64,000 nt of DNA from Acanthochromis polyacanthus (GCF_021347895.1 NC_067123.1:7631828-7695827); one strand, 5' to 3'; counted from the stretch's first letter, positions 21,466 to 33,998 are shown. Notes: a model not told the origin generated them from the sequence alone. Translations and numbers: made by a program.

Positions 21466-24400
21466 TAGACCAAAATCCAGTCTGAAGCAACAAAAATCAA
21501 TAAACTCTATGTAAATGATGGGCATATTAAACATCATGCCATCTGTTGCTTTTTAGGCCAGTGTTTTAAAAACCTTGATTTTGACGAGAAAATAGCCAAT
21601 CACAAGGTAGCTTTGCCGACAAGTGTGCAGCGTTATGGTGTGTTGAAGGAGACCTGAACCTACAGATTGAGACCATGAACTCAGCAGGAAAATGTTTTTT
21701 GAGGTAGCAAATCAAGTGAGAAGTTGGATCATTTTCTCATTGACCTCTATACAGTCAGACCTCTTTTTCTAGTCGCCCCCTGCTGGCTGTTAGAAATAAT
21801 TCAAATAATTGGCTTTTCTTTCCAATCCTCATTTTTTTATATAAAGCTCTTGCAGGAGCCAAGCAAAATGTCAATTTCTTGGTTTAAAATTCAACCTTTT
21901 ACCCTGTCAACATGTCCATTGGTGGTTTTTACGTACCAGAAGAGATGTTATGAGGAAAATACGCAGACAACACCATGACTGAACATTTCCACCTTAAAAC
22001 CAGTGACATAAATGTGGATTCTTGGGTTTCATACATAACAAACTAAAGGAACAAATCCTGTCGGCATGCAGGGTGGAGCTTTCTGTTATTTTTCTTTAAA
22101 ATCAGTGTCTGGTTTCAGCAGGTGTGGCTGATTTACTTATTGTGCAGCGTAGGATAAGTTTACAGTATCTAAGCAGAGTTTTAGGTGAGCTGGTGTGCTT
22201 CAGCTGCAGCGGCCGGTGGAAGGGTGGGCGTAGATCTGCATATTCTAGAGGAAGCAACACTGTAGGGTTGCATCCAATCAAATTTTAGGGTTTAAAGGGA
22301 TCATTTTCATGGATAAATTTTGGAATAATTCTGTAACTCTGGTACACAGAGATGAATTTACTTCATAGTACATTCTTAAAGCTCTTAGATAAGATTAAAA
22401 ACAGAATTTCAACCCTCGTCTTTACTTTTTATCCGACACACATACAAAACATGGAAGTCTAGCAGCAGAGATCTACATTTTCTAGATGCTCGTATAATGA
22501 ATTTTGTATGTGAATGGTGCAAAAACTCACATTAGACCTTTTTCTTAAAAAGACATTATCTGTCGCCTTAATACTGCTTGTCTTTTTGGTCATCAGACAA
22601 ACAGGTTTTTTCTTGTTGTGAATGATCTTTCTTCCGCCTTCCGCTCCATTCTCATTTGTGCGGTGACATTTCCTCTAATGGCAGGGCTTCCTTCTGGCTG
22701 TCATTAAAGGCCCACATACTCGGAAAAAAGCCCAGTTTCCTCCTGAAATGTCACAAAAACAAGAAGAAAAATCTGATTATGGCACCTTATGATTAAACTC
22801 AGGTTAAAAACATTCACGGTGTGTTATAAAAAGTGTTCTCCTGTAGCACTTGAATGTATTATCAGTGGTATTAAGATGTTTTTAATAGTGGTGGTGGCTG
22901 GTAAACGTCAAAACAGGCTGAAAAATATGTACTCTGGGCGGATGATTGTTTTAATAAATGCAAACTTCTGTGCAGAGATTTTAGGTTAAAGTCAGCCTTT
23001 AGAAGCCAGCACTGTTGTGGTAACAGTAAATGGAGGAGAAATGTAGGTTACTGAGTCCTCTGGAGAAGCCGGGGCTCCCCTGATCACGTAATGAGACACT
23101 GGCAGCTCGCTAATAGCTTCCCCTCTTTCCACTGCAGCGAATGGTCGACTTCTACTCTGATAATTGAGGTAAATGATGTAAAAGTGGGCTCAGTGCTGCC
23201 GCTCTTATCATCCCTGGCTTCCTCCTCTCACATCATCTAATAATTGCGCTGATTATTTACCATCGGAGGCTTTTATCACATAAAAGCGTGTCAGTGGATA
23301 GACAGCCGGCCTCCGGTTTACGGGGTGTTTTTCTCATTTTTCAGGGTGGCTTGATGCAATAGCAGAATTAGCATAAGTGCGTTGTAGATATCCATTCATA
23401 AGGAACGTTTTAAGGATTTATCTTCTGTAGAATAAATGCAAGAGCAAAAATGATTGGAAGATGAAAAGCCAGAGCAATGATTTTATGTTTTCACCTTTCA
23501 GTTGAAGAGCTGTGTGAAGAAATGTACCTAAAAACCTAAACTCAGAGTCAGGAGACCACACAACGTCACACCTGCCAAAATCTGATAAATAAATGAAGTT
23601 TTTTCAACATGTAGGCCCCAATGGAAAGGTCCACATCTAAAACTGCTCCATCAGAACTGACATTAGGTCATGACAGAGAGGCTAAAGAAGGTTTAAATCA
23701 CAGTTTCTGGTCTGTTAAACCTTTGTCTATGTTTGAAAATGCATCAAATGTGGCAAAAAATGAAACAAGCAACAAAAGTCAGGCAAAAAAAACAACTAAA
23801 ACAAGACAAAATATTACAAAAGCAAGAGACAAAATGAACAATGAATAATGTAGTGTTTTACTTTATGATCAAAACAACGTATCATACTTTAGAAATTATT
23901 GTAAATTTATGGTTGTACAAATTTAAAAGCTGTACTTAATGTCTTTTCTGTCATTTTTGCATTGGACCCTCTGGCAGGTCAGTTTTGGCCCGAAGGCCGC
24001 ATGTTTGACTCCCCTGCTCTAAGATTTATCTCTTACATGCCAGATTATTGATGTCAGCTTCAGTGACATAAGTGGAAATAATCAGTAATCTGCCAAGTCT
24101 TTCTTTCTTGAGACTATAGAAGTGCTGTTTGTGTCTCGTACTGTAGAAATGATGGCGGCTGAGATGCTGAAGTAGACAAGACAGTAAAAAACCAGATTAC
24201 AGATGTGGAAACTGCATGTAGGTCAGGTCAGGTTGGAATCATTACCACAATCAGGGCATCGCAGTCAGATCACTGTGAGTGTTGTGTTGGTATCTCCATG
24301 CTAACGCTCCTATAGCCGGCACATGTAAAGAGAAGCTGTGATATTTCCTGCTGTAGAGTCTCTAAGCGTCTGTATCCGTCCTCAAGAGAATCCTGTCCAG

Positions 24401-24784
24401 TGATTCTCAGGTATCTGGATTTACTATCAGCCACGTTTACGGCCGCTTTAAGAGAAGCTTTCTCTGGACTCTGGTCTTTCCTGAATCTGTCTGAGAATGC
24501 TTTAAGGGAAGATTTAGTTTCAACAGAGCTGCTGTTATTTGGTTTTGATTAGGTTTTAATTCAGTTACATGAAACTCAATTTCAGAGCAGAATTCCAGTG
24601 TGAAGAACCGTTTAGTTGTTTATGTCTTAGCAGCAAGAAAATGTTTGTCTATTTTGAGTTTATATCTGCAAACAAGCAGGTTGTTCCACAGAAAGTGACA
24701 TGAAATGATCAAAATTAGGCGTCCTGTCAACATGTATGCCTAATTCGGCTAATTAAAAAGGAAATTACTTTGCTTTAGAGTCTC
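21466..24784. other. macf1 intron sequence without recognised genes
   Basis: No element boundaries are clear. The part 23040-23330 has lower AT content and contains 'cgctaatag', 'ttatttaccatc' and 'tttatcacataaaa' words. It could be a conserved regulatory block, but this cannot be judged from one sequence. Confidence 0.35.
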
Positions 24785-25334
24785 TACACCGCCTGTCAAA
24801 AGTTTTAGGACACTTTCTCATTCAAATAAAGTAGAACCTGTCCTACAACTTTTGACAGGGGGTGTATCTACCAGATTTGGTACACATATGCCGCACATCA
24901 GGCTGAACAAAAAAGTCAGTGACAGCCACATTCCAAACCCAACAGGAAGTGAGCTATTTTGCGTTGATTGTCAGATTTTGCCCATTTTTCATTTTTTTCT
25001 AGAGCGAACTCCTCCTAGTGGGAAACTCCAATTCACCTCAAATTCGGCCAGTACATACAAGAGGCCTTAATGATCCAAAGTTATTCAAATCTTTTTCCAA
25101 AGTCAAAGGGCGTGTCCGTGGCGGCCTCTGGAATTTTGATCCTTCTCCATGAAATTTCAAATGCTGTGTAAATACCCTGAACATGCTCCAATCTGCCTGA
25201 AACTTTACAGGTATGATCAGAGTCCTGCCCTGATCACATCCATATGATGAAATACACCCCCTGTCAAAAGTTGTAGGACAGGTTCTACTTTATTTGAATG
25301 AGAAAGTGTCCTAAAACTTTTGACAGGGGGTGTA
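24785..25334. mobile_element. Pair of 82-bp palindromic MITEs in inverted orientation around a 386-bp core
   Basis: The 82-base unit at 24785-24866 begins tacaccgcctgtcaaaag and ends cttttgacagggggtgta, so it is itself a near palindrome with TA ends. The unit at 25253-25334 is its reverse complement with a single mismatch by eye. The core (24867-25252) resembles a fragment of another dispersed fish repeat. Either two copies of a tiny TA-targeting MITE flank it, or the whole 550 bp is one element with 82-bp terminal inverted repeats. The minus-strand frame 25217-25690 overlaps it and is not credible as a gene. Confidence 0.75.
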
Positions 25335-27079
25335 GGTGTGTCAGGGGGACAGTTATTGAGATGACTGGGAGTGTGTGTGAATTTGTAAATGTGCATCTGT
25401 TGAAATGTGTGTGTAAAGTAGGGTTTGCTGCTTGCACGAACATCTACAGACGCACTAAGAAACAGGGATAATAATAGATTAAAGGGGAGATAAAAAAGGC
25501 AGCTTGTGCTTTTAAGCAAAATCTGTGCAAGTATTTCATGAAACAAGTGGAACAGTTGCAGAGAAAAACATACAAACTGAAAAATGGTTCGAGAGGAAAT
25601 AAAAAGTAAAATAAAAATCACCATGATCTTTTTTTTTAATTTTTTTTTAACGTTACTGTTTAACCAGTGGGTTAGCTGTTGTAGTGACATTTAAACCTCT
25701 GAACCCCAAAGTCCTTTCAAAATGTTATATTTTAAAATAAATGAAAAAATAACACCATTTATCAGAGCAACGAACTGTGAAATCACAAATAATCATCTCT
25801 GGTGAGCCATTCCATCACAAAAATGAAAAAAAAAAATTGAAACATAAACTTGTGATATTTCATCAAAATCGCTTTATTTAATGCGCCACAATTAAAAATG
25901 TGCAGAAAATAAGTCATTTGCTCCTACCAAATCCTGTAAAAACTAAAAATATTGTGCTCCCTGGCTAATCCATGAGGCTATAAGTGACTCAGCTGCAGCT
26001 GACAGTCACATGACAAAAATTCAGTTTGTTTTTGTTTTGTGTACCTGAACTGTTAATGTAAATAATAAAATATTTATTGTATGTAGAGGCACCATTTCTT
26101 TTTTCCCTGTTATTTGTAACATTTGAGAGCACTTTTGAATTTTTTTTACTAAATTTATTGCAGATTTTTTTGTTTTCCCAATTTTCGTAAAATATTTTGT
26201 AATATTTTTTTTCTTTTTTGTGATTTATGCTGTTTCTTCTGTGTTGTTCTGAACATAAATACGTTTCTGAGATCTCTTTAATTCTAGTCACGGTTGTCCT
26301 GCTTCCATACAGGTGAAGGACTTTGTATTGCCCACAGTCAAAGGGTAAAATAATCCTGTACATTTGTTAATTTTCTTCCAGAATCCTCATCATTTTTTTT
26401 TTTTTTGCATTATACCCTTTAAAGCTTGTAATACTGAAAGACAACTCAGTAATAAATAAATACTGTCAAATTGGCTGCTTGAAAGGATAAATTTGGCTTC
26501 TTTTTGTTGCTGTGCAGGTTCTGCTTCATTTAAATCATTATTTTTCTCACCAAACTCTTATAAAACTCTCTAATTCCAACCAGATATGAGCAGAGATGTG
26601 GAATCACTTATTATCCTGGAGCCACTTTATGTCCTTTTCTTTGGCGATTCTCTAGAGTCTCATCATGAAGCTATTCAACATTTGCCTCATAATTAACATC
26701 ACAATCCTGATTGTAGTTAAGGTTTGTAGAAGACAAGATGACGGACAAAGAAAAACACATCCAGGTTTTGTTGAATTGTCGGTGCATGTTTTATATTTAT
26801 TGGGGTGGATCCATCTGTTGTGGCTGCTGGCAGACGTAGAAACACATCAGTGACCTCGACTGATGTGTTTTTAATGAATAATATGGGAGACGTTCTCCTT
26901 TTTTAATATACTTTTGGATGAGCACGTCACAGTTTAGTGGTTAGTGTGTGAGGGTGTGTGCAGAAAGAGAAAGACGTTTAAGCGTCATTATCTGCAGTTA
27001 TTAAAGCAGCAGTTAGACTGGGAGGTTTCCTGGCTGCACCTTCAGGCTGAGTCACTCCTGATTCACATCGTTTGGTTCA
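25335..27079. other. AT-rich macf1 intron sequence, nothing definite
   Basis: Includes T runs near 25628-25648 and 26393-26406. Frames on the minus strand are low-complexity. Confidence 0.35.
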
Positions 27080-27654
27080 GACGGCAGCAGAGGTAACGGG
27101 TTACATTTACTCCGAAACATTTACTTAAGTAACTTTTTGAAAAAAAGTACTTGTGAGAGTAGTTTTTCTCCACCATACTTTTTCCTTTTACTTGAGTAGA
27201 TTTGTGAAGAAGAAACGCTACTCTTACTCCGTTACACTGGGCTACTCTCTACTGTTACTTTTTTATTTACCGCATTAGATCTGCTTTATTTTGCTTAGAG
27301 ATGGCCCCAGTGGATCTACCACATGACTGTGTTTCACCAATCAGACGAAGCAACAATAATCACTTGACTCCGTTTCACAAGACGTCGCCCTGCAGTCACA
27401 TTAGCGGCATAGCGGCACAAACTCTTCACCTCTTCAACTCTTCTGCTACTTTCACTCTTCAGACTGAAAGTAGCCTGATTCCTGCATCATGAATGCAAAT
27501 CTTTTTGGTTTTTATAACAGTAAACTGAATATATTTGGGTTTGACATTTTATAAACCAGAACAAGAAATGAATTACTGGAGAAAACAATCAACAGATTAA
27601 TGGACAAAGAAAATGTGTTTTCCATATGTCTGAATTTCTCCAACATTACAAGAT

Positions 27655-27722
27655 GCATACAATTTAAATTCAATTTTATTTATATAACACTAATTACAGG
27701 TCAAATTGTCTCAAGATGTTTT
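27655..27722. repeat. Fragment of a common fish repeat ('attcaattttatttatata')
   Basis: The text 'ttcaattttatttatataacactaattacaggtcaaattgtctcaagatg' closely resembles the piece at 56708-56770 ('...ttatatagcgccaattacagctcacattgtctgaagaca'). It is a dispersed repeat motif of fish genomes. Confidence 0.45.
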
Positions 27723-28413
27723 ATTTATTTATTTTTTTGTCATTTAAAATATGACAAAGTAAGAAATTTAAACCTCTTGATTAATCCAATTTATTATTTG
27801 GTTTTTAAGAGACTAATCAACAATTAAAATAACTTTCTCCACTAAAGCTAATAAACATGAGGTCAAATAGAAGGAACAGTTTTAAATCCTGCAGTCCCAC
27901 GACGACAAGAATAAACTAAATCTGCTGGTGGATTCCATTAAAGTCCTAATAAATGATAATAAAGTGTGGTACTAAAGGTTTGTGGTGCTAAAAATCTCAA
28001 AGTAAAGATATCAAGTTGAACATCTGGATGGAGGTTGATAAAAGTTGACCTCCCTTCATTTCTCTGGAGCCGACTCCATGGATTTTAGGGATTGTAGTTA
28101 AAGACCAGGGGCCTCATTTATAAAACATTGCATAGGATCCATACTAAAGTTTGCGTACGCCGAAAATAGGAAAAGGGCGTATGCCCCTCGCCCCTGATTT
28201 ATAAAACTTTGCGTAAGCACAGCTGCATGCAATTTCTTGATAAATCACACACCAGCTGGAAGATTGCACAGGTGGATCCACCTCACATTCCGCCCACAAC
28301 ACACCCACATTTTACCATGAATGGTCAATGCAAAGTAACTCATGAATGTATCTGTATATAAATAAGCTGCTGGATCCACGGCATTTCACGCAGCGCCGGC
28401 CTGCAGTCTTTTC

Positions 28414-28560
28414 ACTGCTGTGCGTCAGGATGAATGAATCATGTGTTGACCCAGGCCACCCTGCCACTAAATTTGTTCTGATCATGTCGGATGTACAAAT
28501 AATTTGTACACTGATTGAATGTACATTTTTTTGGTTCACATAGACAAATTCATTTTCACT
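28414..28560 (-). pseudogene. Harbinger transposase fragment
   Basis: In the minus-strand open frame 28848-28312, residues 97-145 read ENEFVYVNQKN...HSISVQIICTSDM...NLVAGWPGSTHDSFIL. This is the block around the second catalytic Asp (in GSTHDS) of PIF/Harbinger transposases (DDE_Tnp_4 type). The first Asp region and the final Glu region are missing, and the part of the frame above 28669 is SINE sequence. The gene is a dead remnant. Confidence 0.8.
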
Positions 28561-28668
28561 CGGGGGTTGTGGTGTGAAGCATGTGTGCCTGCGTGCGTGT
28601 ACAGGGCTGATTAATGTTTGGACGCTCATCCCATTCGGCCGCATATGGATAAATAAACAAAATTCTTT

Positions 28669-28846
28669 ACTTTTTTTTTGCCTTTTTACTGTGATAGTTG
28701 CAGTGAAGAGTGACAGGAAATGGGGAGAAGACATACATAAAAGTGCCGCGGGCAGGAATCGAAGCCGGGCCACTGCGTCGGAGACCACCCCTGCAAATGG
28801 GTCTTCTGCTTTCCCCGATGAGCCATACGGGCGCCGGGTGATTAGC
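28669..28846 (-). mobile_element. tRNA-derived SINE inserted in the Harbinger element
   Basis: On the minus strand it begins with a tRNA-like head holding an A box (TGGCTCATCGGGG) and a B box (GGCTTCGATTCC), then 'cttctccccatttcctgtca' and a tail 'aaaaggcaaaaaaaaagt'. It is flanked by aaacaaaattcttt (28655-28668) and aaacaaaattattt (28847-28860), a 14-base target duplication with one mismatch. Confidence 0.8.
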
Positions 28847-29758
28847 AAACAAAATTATTTAATAAAGATCACCGCACCGGCCCCAGATACCGGCCCTTCG
28901 GTCAAACGACCGAATGAAATAACGTTCAATCCGCCCCTGTTAATATATGAACATAGTTCTGCAAATACAGTCGTTGGCCGAATGACGCACTATATGAACA
29001 TCTACAACAATGAGGGTTTATGATTATCCGGCTCTACAAATCTAATATATGATGACAATAAAGGTTTGAGATCAATCTGGTTTCAATTCGCCACTTCACC
29101 CTCCGGCACTGCCGTTCCCTCTGTCTCCAAAATGTGCTTAAGCAAGCATCAAAGTTGGCGCACCGGTGCGCACATTCTCACGCCAAGTTTTTTTTAGAAA
29201 TCACAACGAACACAGCGTACGCCAGTTTCTACGCAAAGTTTGGAATTTACGCCCTATTTTGTGCGTAAGGAAGCATCAAGAATCAAGGTTGGTGCACCGG
29301 TGCGCACATTCTCACAGCAAGTTTGTTTTTATAAATCACAACCTTTGCGTAGAAAGTGGCGTACGCCACTTTCTAGCCCTGTTTTGTGCGTACGCAAGCT
29401 TTATAAATGAGGCCCCTGCTCTTCTAGTCGTCTTCCTTCTAGTCGCTATAAAAAGTCACTCCATCCTCGCCGACTTCAACACCTCTTCATGGCAACTTGT
29501 TCTGCCTCCGACCTTGTGGAAACTCCAGAAACTCGGGAAACCCGTCGAGACTCGGATTTTCGAAAAACACGTCGGGCGGGGGAAGGTGTGGTGGGCGGTG
29601 GGGGAGTAGAGGGTGGTGGTGGGGGGAGACCACCTCCCACCTCCCTTCCTACTCTCTGCCCTGACTCCACTCAGACTCCGCCTTGGCTCCACCCATGTGG
29701 TCACTTTATTAGGAACAGAAACTACGATGTCAAAGGGACGAGTTTATTTCTTTTTATC

Positions 29759-29945
29759 TGATCTGTAGCTCAGTAAGTTAAGGGTTTGCCTATGGAGCTG
29801 CAGGTTGCTGGTTCAAGACTTGACCCTTCTTAAATTTTTTGAAAATCCTGACAAAGACAAAGAAATAAAAATGCCAGTGGTGGGTCTTAAACCTGCTACC
29901 TTCCATTTGGTAGCCTCTCTTCTTACCCCATGAACTATTCACTTA
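29759..29945. repeat. Two convergent tRNA-like segments inside the hAT element
   Basis: On the plus strand, 29764-29825 has tagctcagtaagttaaggg and, after the usual spacing, gctggttcaagact, matching Pol III A and B boxes. On the minus strand, 29945-29868 has tagttcatggggtaag and gcaggtttaagaccc in the same arrangement. Neither has the pairing acceptor stem of a working tRNA, so these are tRNA-derived repeat pieces. Confidence 0.5.
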
Positions 29946-30902
29946 GATACTAAGTGTTCTTTATTTGCGCATTTATCATCTATTTTTTGCAATTTTCAAG
30001 TTTTTTTTTTTTTTTTAACTTAAGTCTCGTCTCGACCGTTTTTCTCAGGAGGTTGGACTTCAGCCTTTGTGCTGAAGGGTTGAACCCTCAGTTCCAAAAC
30101 GTTCCAAAGCCTACAGATCCCCCGAGTGCCCCCGAGGGAAATTATTTGGAAATACCACAATTTGCACATTAATATACATTTTTGTCTGTCTGATCACATC
30201 ATTTCTAAAAAATAAATCGGACATTACAATCAAACACTTACTCAGTACTTTCAGTACTTGAGTAGTCTTTTCATCAAATTCTTTTTTACTCGAGTAATTT
30301 TTTGGATGACTATTTTTTACTTCTAATTGAGTGATATAATTTTGAAGTAACGTTACTCTTACTTAAGTCCAATTTTTGGCTACTCTACTCACCTCTGGAC
30401 GGCAGCAGGTTAGAGGCTGAGTTGATGTTGTTTAAGCAGAAGGTAACACGGCCAACAGTCTGCTCAAACCTCCTCACCTGCCTGTAGAACAGATTTGCAG
30501 CGCAGATTATGTTGAATCTGTTGTGAAATGAGGAAACTACAACACACAGCAGCTTTTCCTACAAACTCCTCTCATGCATGTAACGCTTTATTCCACAAAT
30601 ATATTTGTGTTAAAGCCCTGAGAGAGTCAAAGGAGGAGGCAGATCAAAGCTACGTTTTCCATGGAACAATGAATCCATCTGGGAGGCAAAAATCTGCACT
30701 TTAGATGCTGCAGTTCCCAGACGACTGCCGTTTACTGCTGTGAATCTGCAAATAGCTTCATTTAGGAATAAGCACAGTGTGATCATATTAAGAATTTAAA
30801 TATAAAGTTAAGTTTTTAATTCAAACAGACTCCCACATGCTGTCTAATCTGGAAAAATACATTTATAAGCGATGATTTCGGTGAGCTAAAGGTGAAATTT
30901 GT

Positions 30903-31240
30903 TAAGGTTTGCTATTGAAATTGGTAGAAATGACTGAGTTAGCCTTGGCAGAGTTGTGTGACGCTTGGCGTTGGTTTGTCCGTCCGTCCGTCCGTCCGTC
31001 CGTCCGTCCGTCCGTCCGTCCGTCCGTCCGTCTGCAACGTTACTCAAAAACACACCAACGGATTTGGATGAAATTTTCAGGGAAGGTCAGAAATGACACA
31101 AGGACCAACTGATTAGATTTTGGCAGTGATGCAGCTTAGAGTCTGGATCCATGGATTTGTTAAAGATTTCTGTATCATTGTGAGACTGTGGCACAGCGTC
31201 ACTGTAACCATGACAACAAGTGAACACTTTGTCAGCTGCC
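30903..31240 (+). repeat. Dispersed repeat family E, copy 1, with (gtcc)n microsatellite
   Basis: Words such as 'ggatttggatgaaattttca', 'aggaccaactgattagattt', 'tgatgcagcttagagtctgg' and 'tttctgtatcattgtgagac' recur at 60448-60720. A (gtcc)n run of about 13 units lies at 30978-31032; the Ser-Val-Arg-Pro repeats of the frame here come from it. Confidence 0.75.
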
Positions 31241-33045
31241 TGCTGACGATCAGATGATTGTGATCCTACTACAAATCCTCCGCTGTGGACTGATCAGGGC
31301 TTATGCTTTGACAATGATGCTGCTGAAAAGCTTTGGCGTAGTACTGCGCTCTCTGAGTGTTTTTCTTGTTGATAAATGTTGTGAGTTTAGTGAGAAAAAA
31401 ATAAAAGGCTACTAACTGAAACTACTTCAGTCTGTCCTGATAAAAACAACCAGTTTTCATTCTACCCTTATGTCAAAGCTGCTGGTTTCTGTTTTATTAT
31501 GTACGAACTGTACTTTGATGTGAGAGTCACCAGCATCAGTAAGTCGATGCTGGTAAACATAAAGGAGTTTTTCCAGTTTAAAAGAGCCTCTTATGCAGGT
31601 GAGAGAGTTTGTGGTGATTTAAATTACAGAACTTTAATGCAGAAGACTGAAGTTTTTTGTTTTTTTACTCACTCAGTTCTGTTTTATTTTTTGACTTAAA
31701 CGTCATTTTTACTTGTATTACTTTTTAAAATGTTTTCTATTATCTCTCCTACTTAATTTAAATTGAATGTATTTAGTTTAACTGTAAATAGAAGCAAAGC
31801 CAGATTTAAAATTAAGCAGAACTCTGTAGCACAATTCAAAACTCATCTTTTAAGTAAAATAGTTTTTACTGTAAATCAAAATTAAAAATATAAATAAATT
31901 AATAATAAAGCTGGGAGTCTATGAAAGCAAATGGGCGAAAATATTGGCTGATTGAAGCAAGTATATGTCAGTTTAAAACAAATATTCATGTAGTATTCTG
32001 AATACGGATGCATTTGTGCTGAAACCAACAGTGGCTCAGTAAGACAGTGTTTTTGTATCTATTGTATCTCTTCCTACATATTAAATAGTTTTTGTTTCCT
32101 ATTTCTTTGGGTTCGTTCTGACCATCAGAGCAGAACTCTCAGCACCAGTGATGCTGTTAGATTCTCTCTGTGAGCGCTGAGCCTTGCAGTTTAAACTCCA
32201 ACATTTCAGGAAGCGTCCAGCATCACCCCGCCTCGTTCGGCGCTCAGTCAGCCGTGAAGCCTTTTGTGATGATGTTACATTTTACATAATATGCACTATG
32301 TGTTTACACTGACCTCGATTTCCATTCAGGCAGTGGCAGGAATGTGAAAAATGAATACATTAAGCTGCTTGTGTCAAAAGGCCACATAATTTACAATAAC
32401 CTGAATCAGTAAAGAGCACAGAGAGAGACTGAAGCTGGGCCAGAAGTTTTCTTTTCTGCCTGGAATTCTTATTTTAGTGAGAAAAAAAAGTGATGAGAGC
32501 GAAGGGAAAAGTTGGAATGGAGAAGTAAGAGCAGGCAGAAGTTGGAAGGAGAGACGAGGAAACACTGAGAGTCTTTGTGAACAGATGAGTTTTAGGTTCA
32601 GGATAAAGAGACGCTGCTGTCCTGACTGTTATTCAGACGCTCTGGGCTGAATGTCAATGAAACCCTCCAACAGCTGCTGGGTGTTCTGTGGACTCCATTT
32701 CTGTATTTACCCACCGAATGACAACCCACAGTAGGAGCGAACCCAAAAAGTAATATAATACTGACCGATGTAGAACAGTTTTACTAATAAATAGAAGTGG
32801 AACTGAATGAATGTCAGTATTTTATTCATATGTACTTAAAACTTCGAGTTTGTTGCTCTCATAAATGCATGTTTGCTGACATTATGCATTAGTAAAAGAC
32901 AGTTTGTTTATTTGTTGATTTGAATTTAGAAATAGAAATGTCTAATGGAGAACCAACAATAATAGACTTTAACAAAAAATGCTTCTTTTCAACACAAACT
33001 GCATAAAACACTCAGTTCACATCATCGGGTCTGATAACAGACATT
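31241..33045. other. macf1 intron sequence, nothing definite
   Basis: A short stretch at about 31795-31840 ('ccagatttaaaattaagcag') matches the duplicated block at 36180-36230. No gene is recognised. Confidence 0.35.
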
Positions 33046-33910
33046 TCAGTGTAATGTTAAAATCATTTGTAAAAGGTAGCATAAAGAAATATACATTAAT
33101 GTATGCAGAAAAAGTAAAAAGTATGTAAAGTTAAAAAAAATACAATTTTCACAAAGGTACTGTGCATGTGCAATGTACAAAAATGTAAAAAGAAAAATAT
33201 TGCAAGAAAATAAAAGTGCAAAAAAGTAAAAAAGATCATGTAAAAAACAGACATTACAAAGGTATATTGTGTAAACAAGTAAAAAATGCAATATAACAAA
33301 CGTACAGTAACAAATAAAGTGAAAATTATGCAGGGTAAAAAGAAGTCACAATTTGTAACAAATAAAAAGTAAATATGCAGTGTGGAAAACTTTAAAAATA
33401 AAAATATTGCAATAAAATAAAGGTTACAAATGTGAGTGCAAACAATCAAAAAACTTAGGTTATCAATGCACATTTCCGAGTTTTATAGTGTAAACAAGTA
33501 AAAAAGGCAATATAATAAATATACACATAAAATGTAAAGCAAAACAATGTTAAAAATATTAATTACAATTTTACAGAAACATACAAAAAAGTGCAAAACA
33601 TGCATAAATGTGCAAAAAATATAAAGCCAAAATTATATGTTAAAAATTAAATAATATGTGATGTAAAAATATATGATCAGCAAAAATGTAAAAAAGATAT
33701 AAGAATATATAATGTTATTAAAACTGTGCAAAAAATTAACGGAAAATTTTATTTGAAAACATTTGTAATGTGAAAAATATAAATGTGCAATAAAAGTAAA
33801 AAATGAAGTAAAATTTTTTTTAGAATATTTACAGACTGCACATAAAGCAATGCACAAAATATACAGCATCCAAAAAATGAAAAGTTTATGTAAAATTTTA
33901 TTATTATTAT
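33046..33910. repeat. A-rich low-complexity tract with minisatellite-like words
   Basis: Words like 'gtgcaaaaaagtaaaa', 'acaaatgtgcaa' and 'aaacaagtaaaaaatgcaat' recur irregularly through about 860 bases. The Phe/Leu-rich minus-strand frames 33046-33869 are products of this composition. Confidence 0.65.
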
Positions 33911-33998
33911 TATTTTTAACATTTACCTAGTTTTACCTTTTGGTTGAACAAAGACAGTAAATATGAAACATGTTTTGGTCTTTGGACTTATATATCTG

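Larger units (their letters stand above)
28106..29418 (-). mobile_element. PIF/Harbinger-type (ISL2EU-like) element remnant
   Basis: The ends are inverted repeats, caggggcctcatttataaa at 28106 and tttataaatgaggcccctg ending at 29418, followed inward by 'ttgcgtacgc'-type subterminal repeats. The minus strand encodes a fragment of a Harbinger DDE transposase. Near the right end a block containing the palindrome gcaccggtgcgc is repeated in direct orientation (about 29155 and 29290). I could not place a clear target duplication. Confidence 0.75.
27088..30397 (+). mobile_element. hAT-type element with 8-bp target duplication, host of nested insertions
   Basis: The ends are inverted: cagaggt(aacggg) at 27088 and (ctactc)acctctg at 30397. 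The same eight bases, GACGGCAG, flank it at 27080-27087 and 30398-30405, the target-duplication size of hAT transposons. Subterminal sequence on both sides is rich in 'cttaagtaa', 'acttgagtag' and 'gtaacgttac'-like words. No intact hAT transposase is seen. The interior carries a Harbinger-type element (28106-29418), itself split by a SINE. Confidence 0.75.

Noticed and set aside
23136..23168. Mini-exon-like segment between ctttccactgcag and GAG|gtaaat
   Set aside because: Only about 31 bases, its frame stops at once, and it does not fit the macf1 phase. Likely chance splice words.
25217..25690. 157-codon minus-strand frame
   Set aside because: Its lower part runs through the palindromic MITE and the rest is low-complexity hydrophobic. 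No domain.
29764..29825. Functional tRNA gene
   Set aside because: A and B boxes are present, but the acceptor stem does not pair and no T-run terminator follows, so it is a tRNA-derived repeat piece.
33046..33869. Phe/Leu/Ile-rich frames that look like membrane proteins
   Set aside because: They are produced by A-rich low-complexity DNA read on the minus strand.
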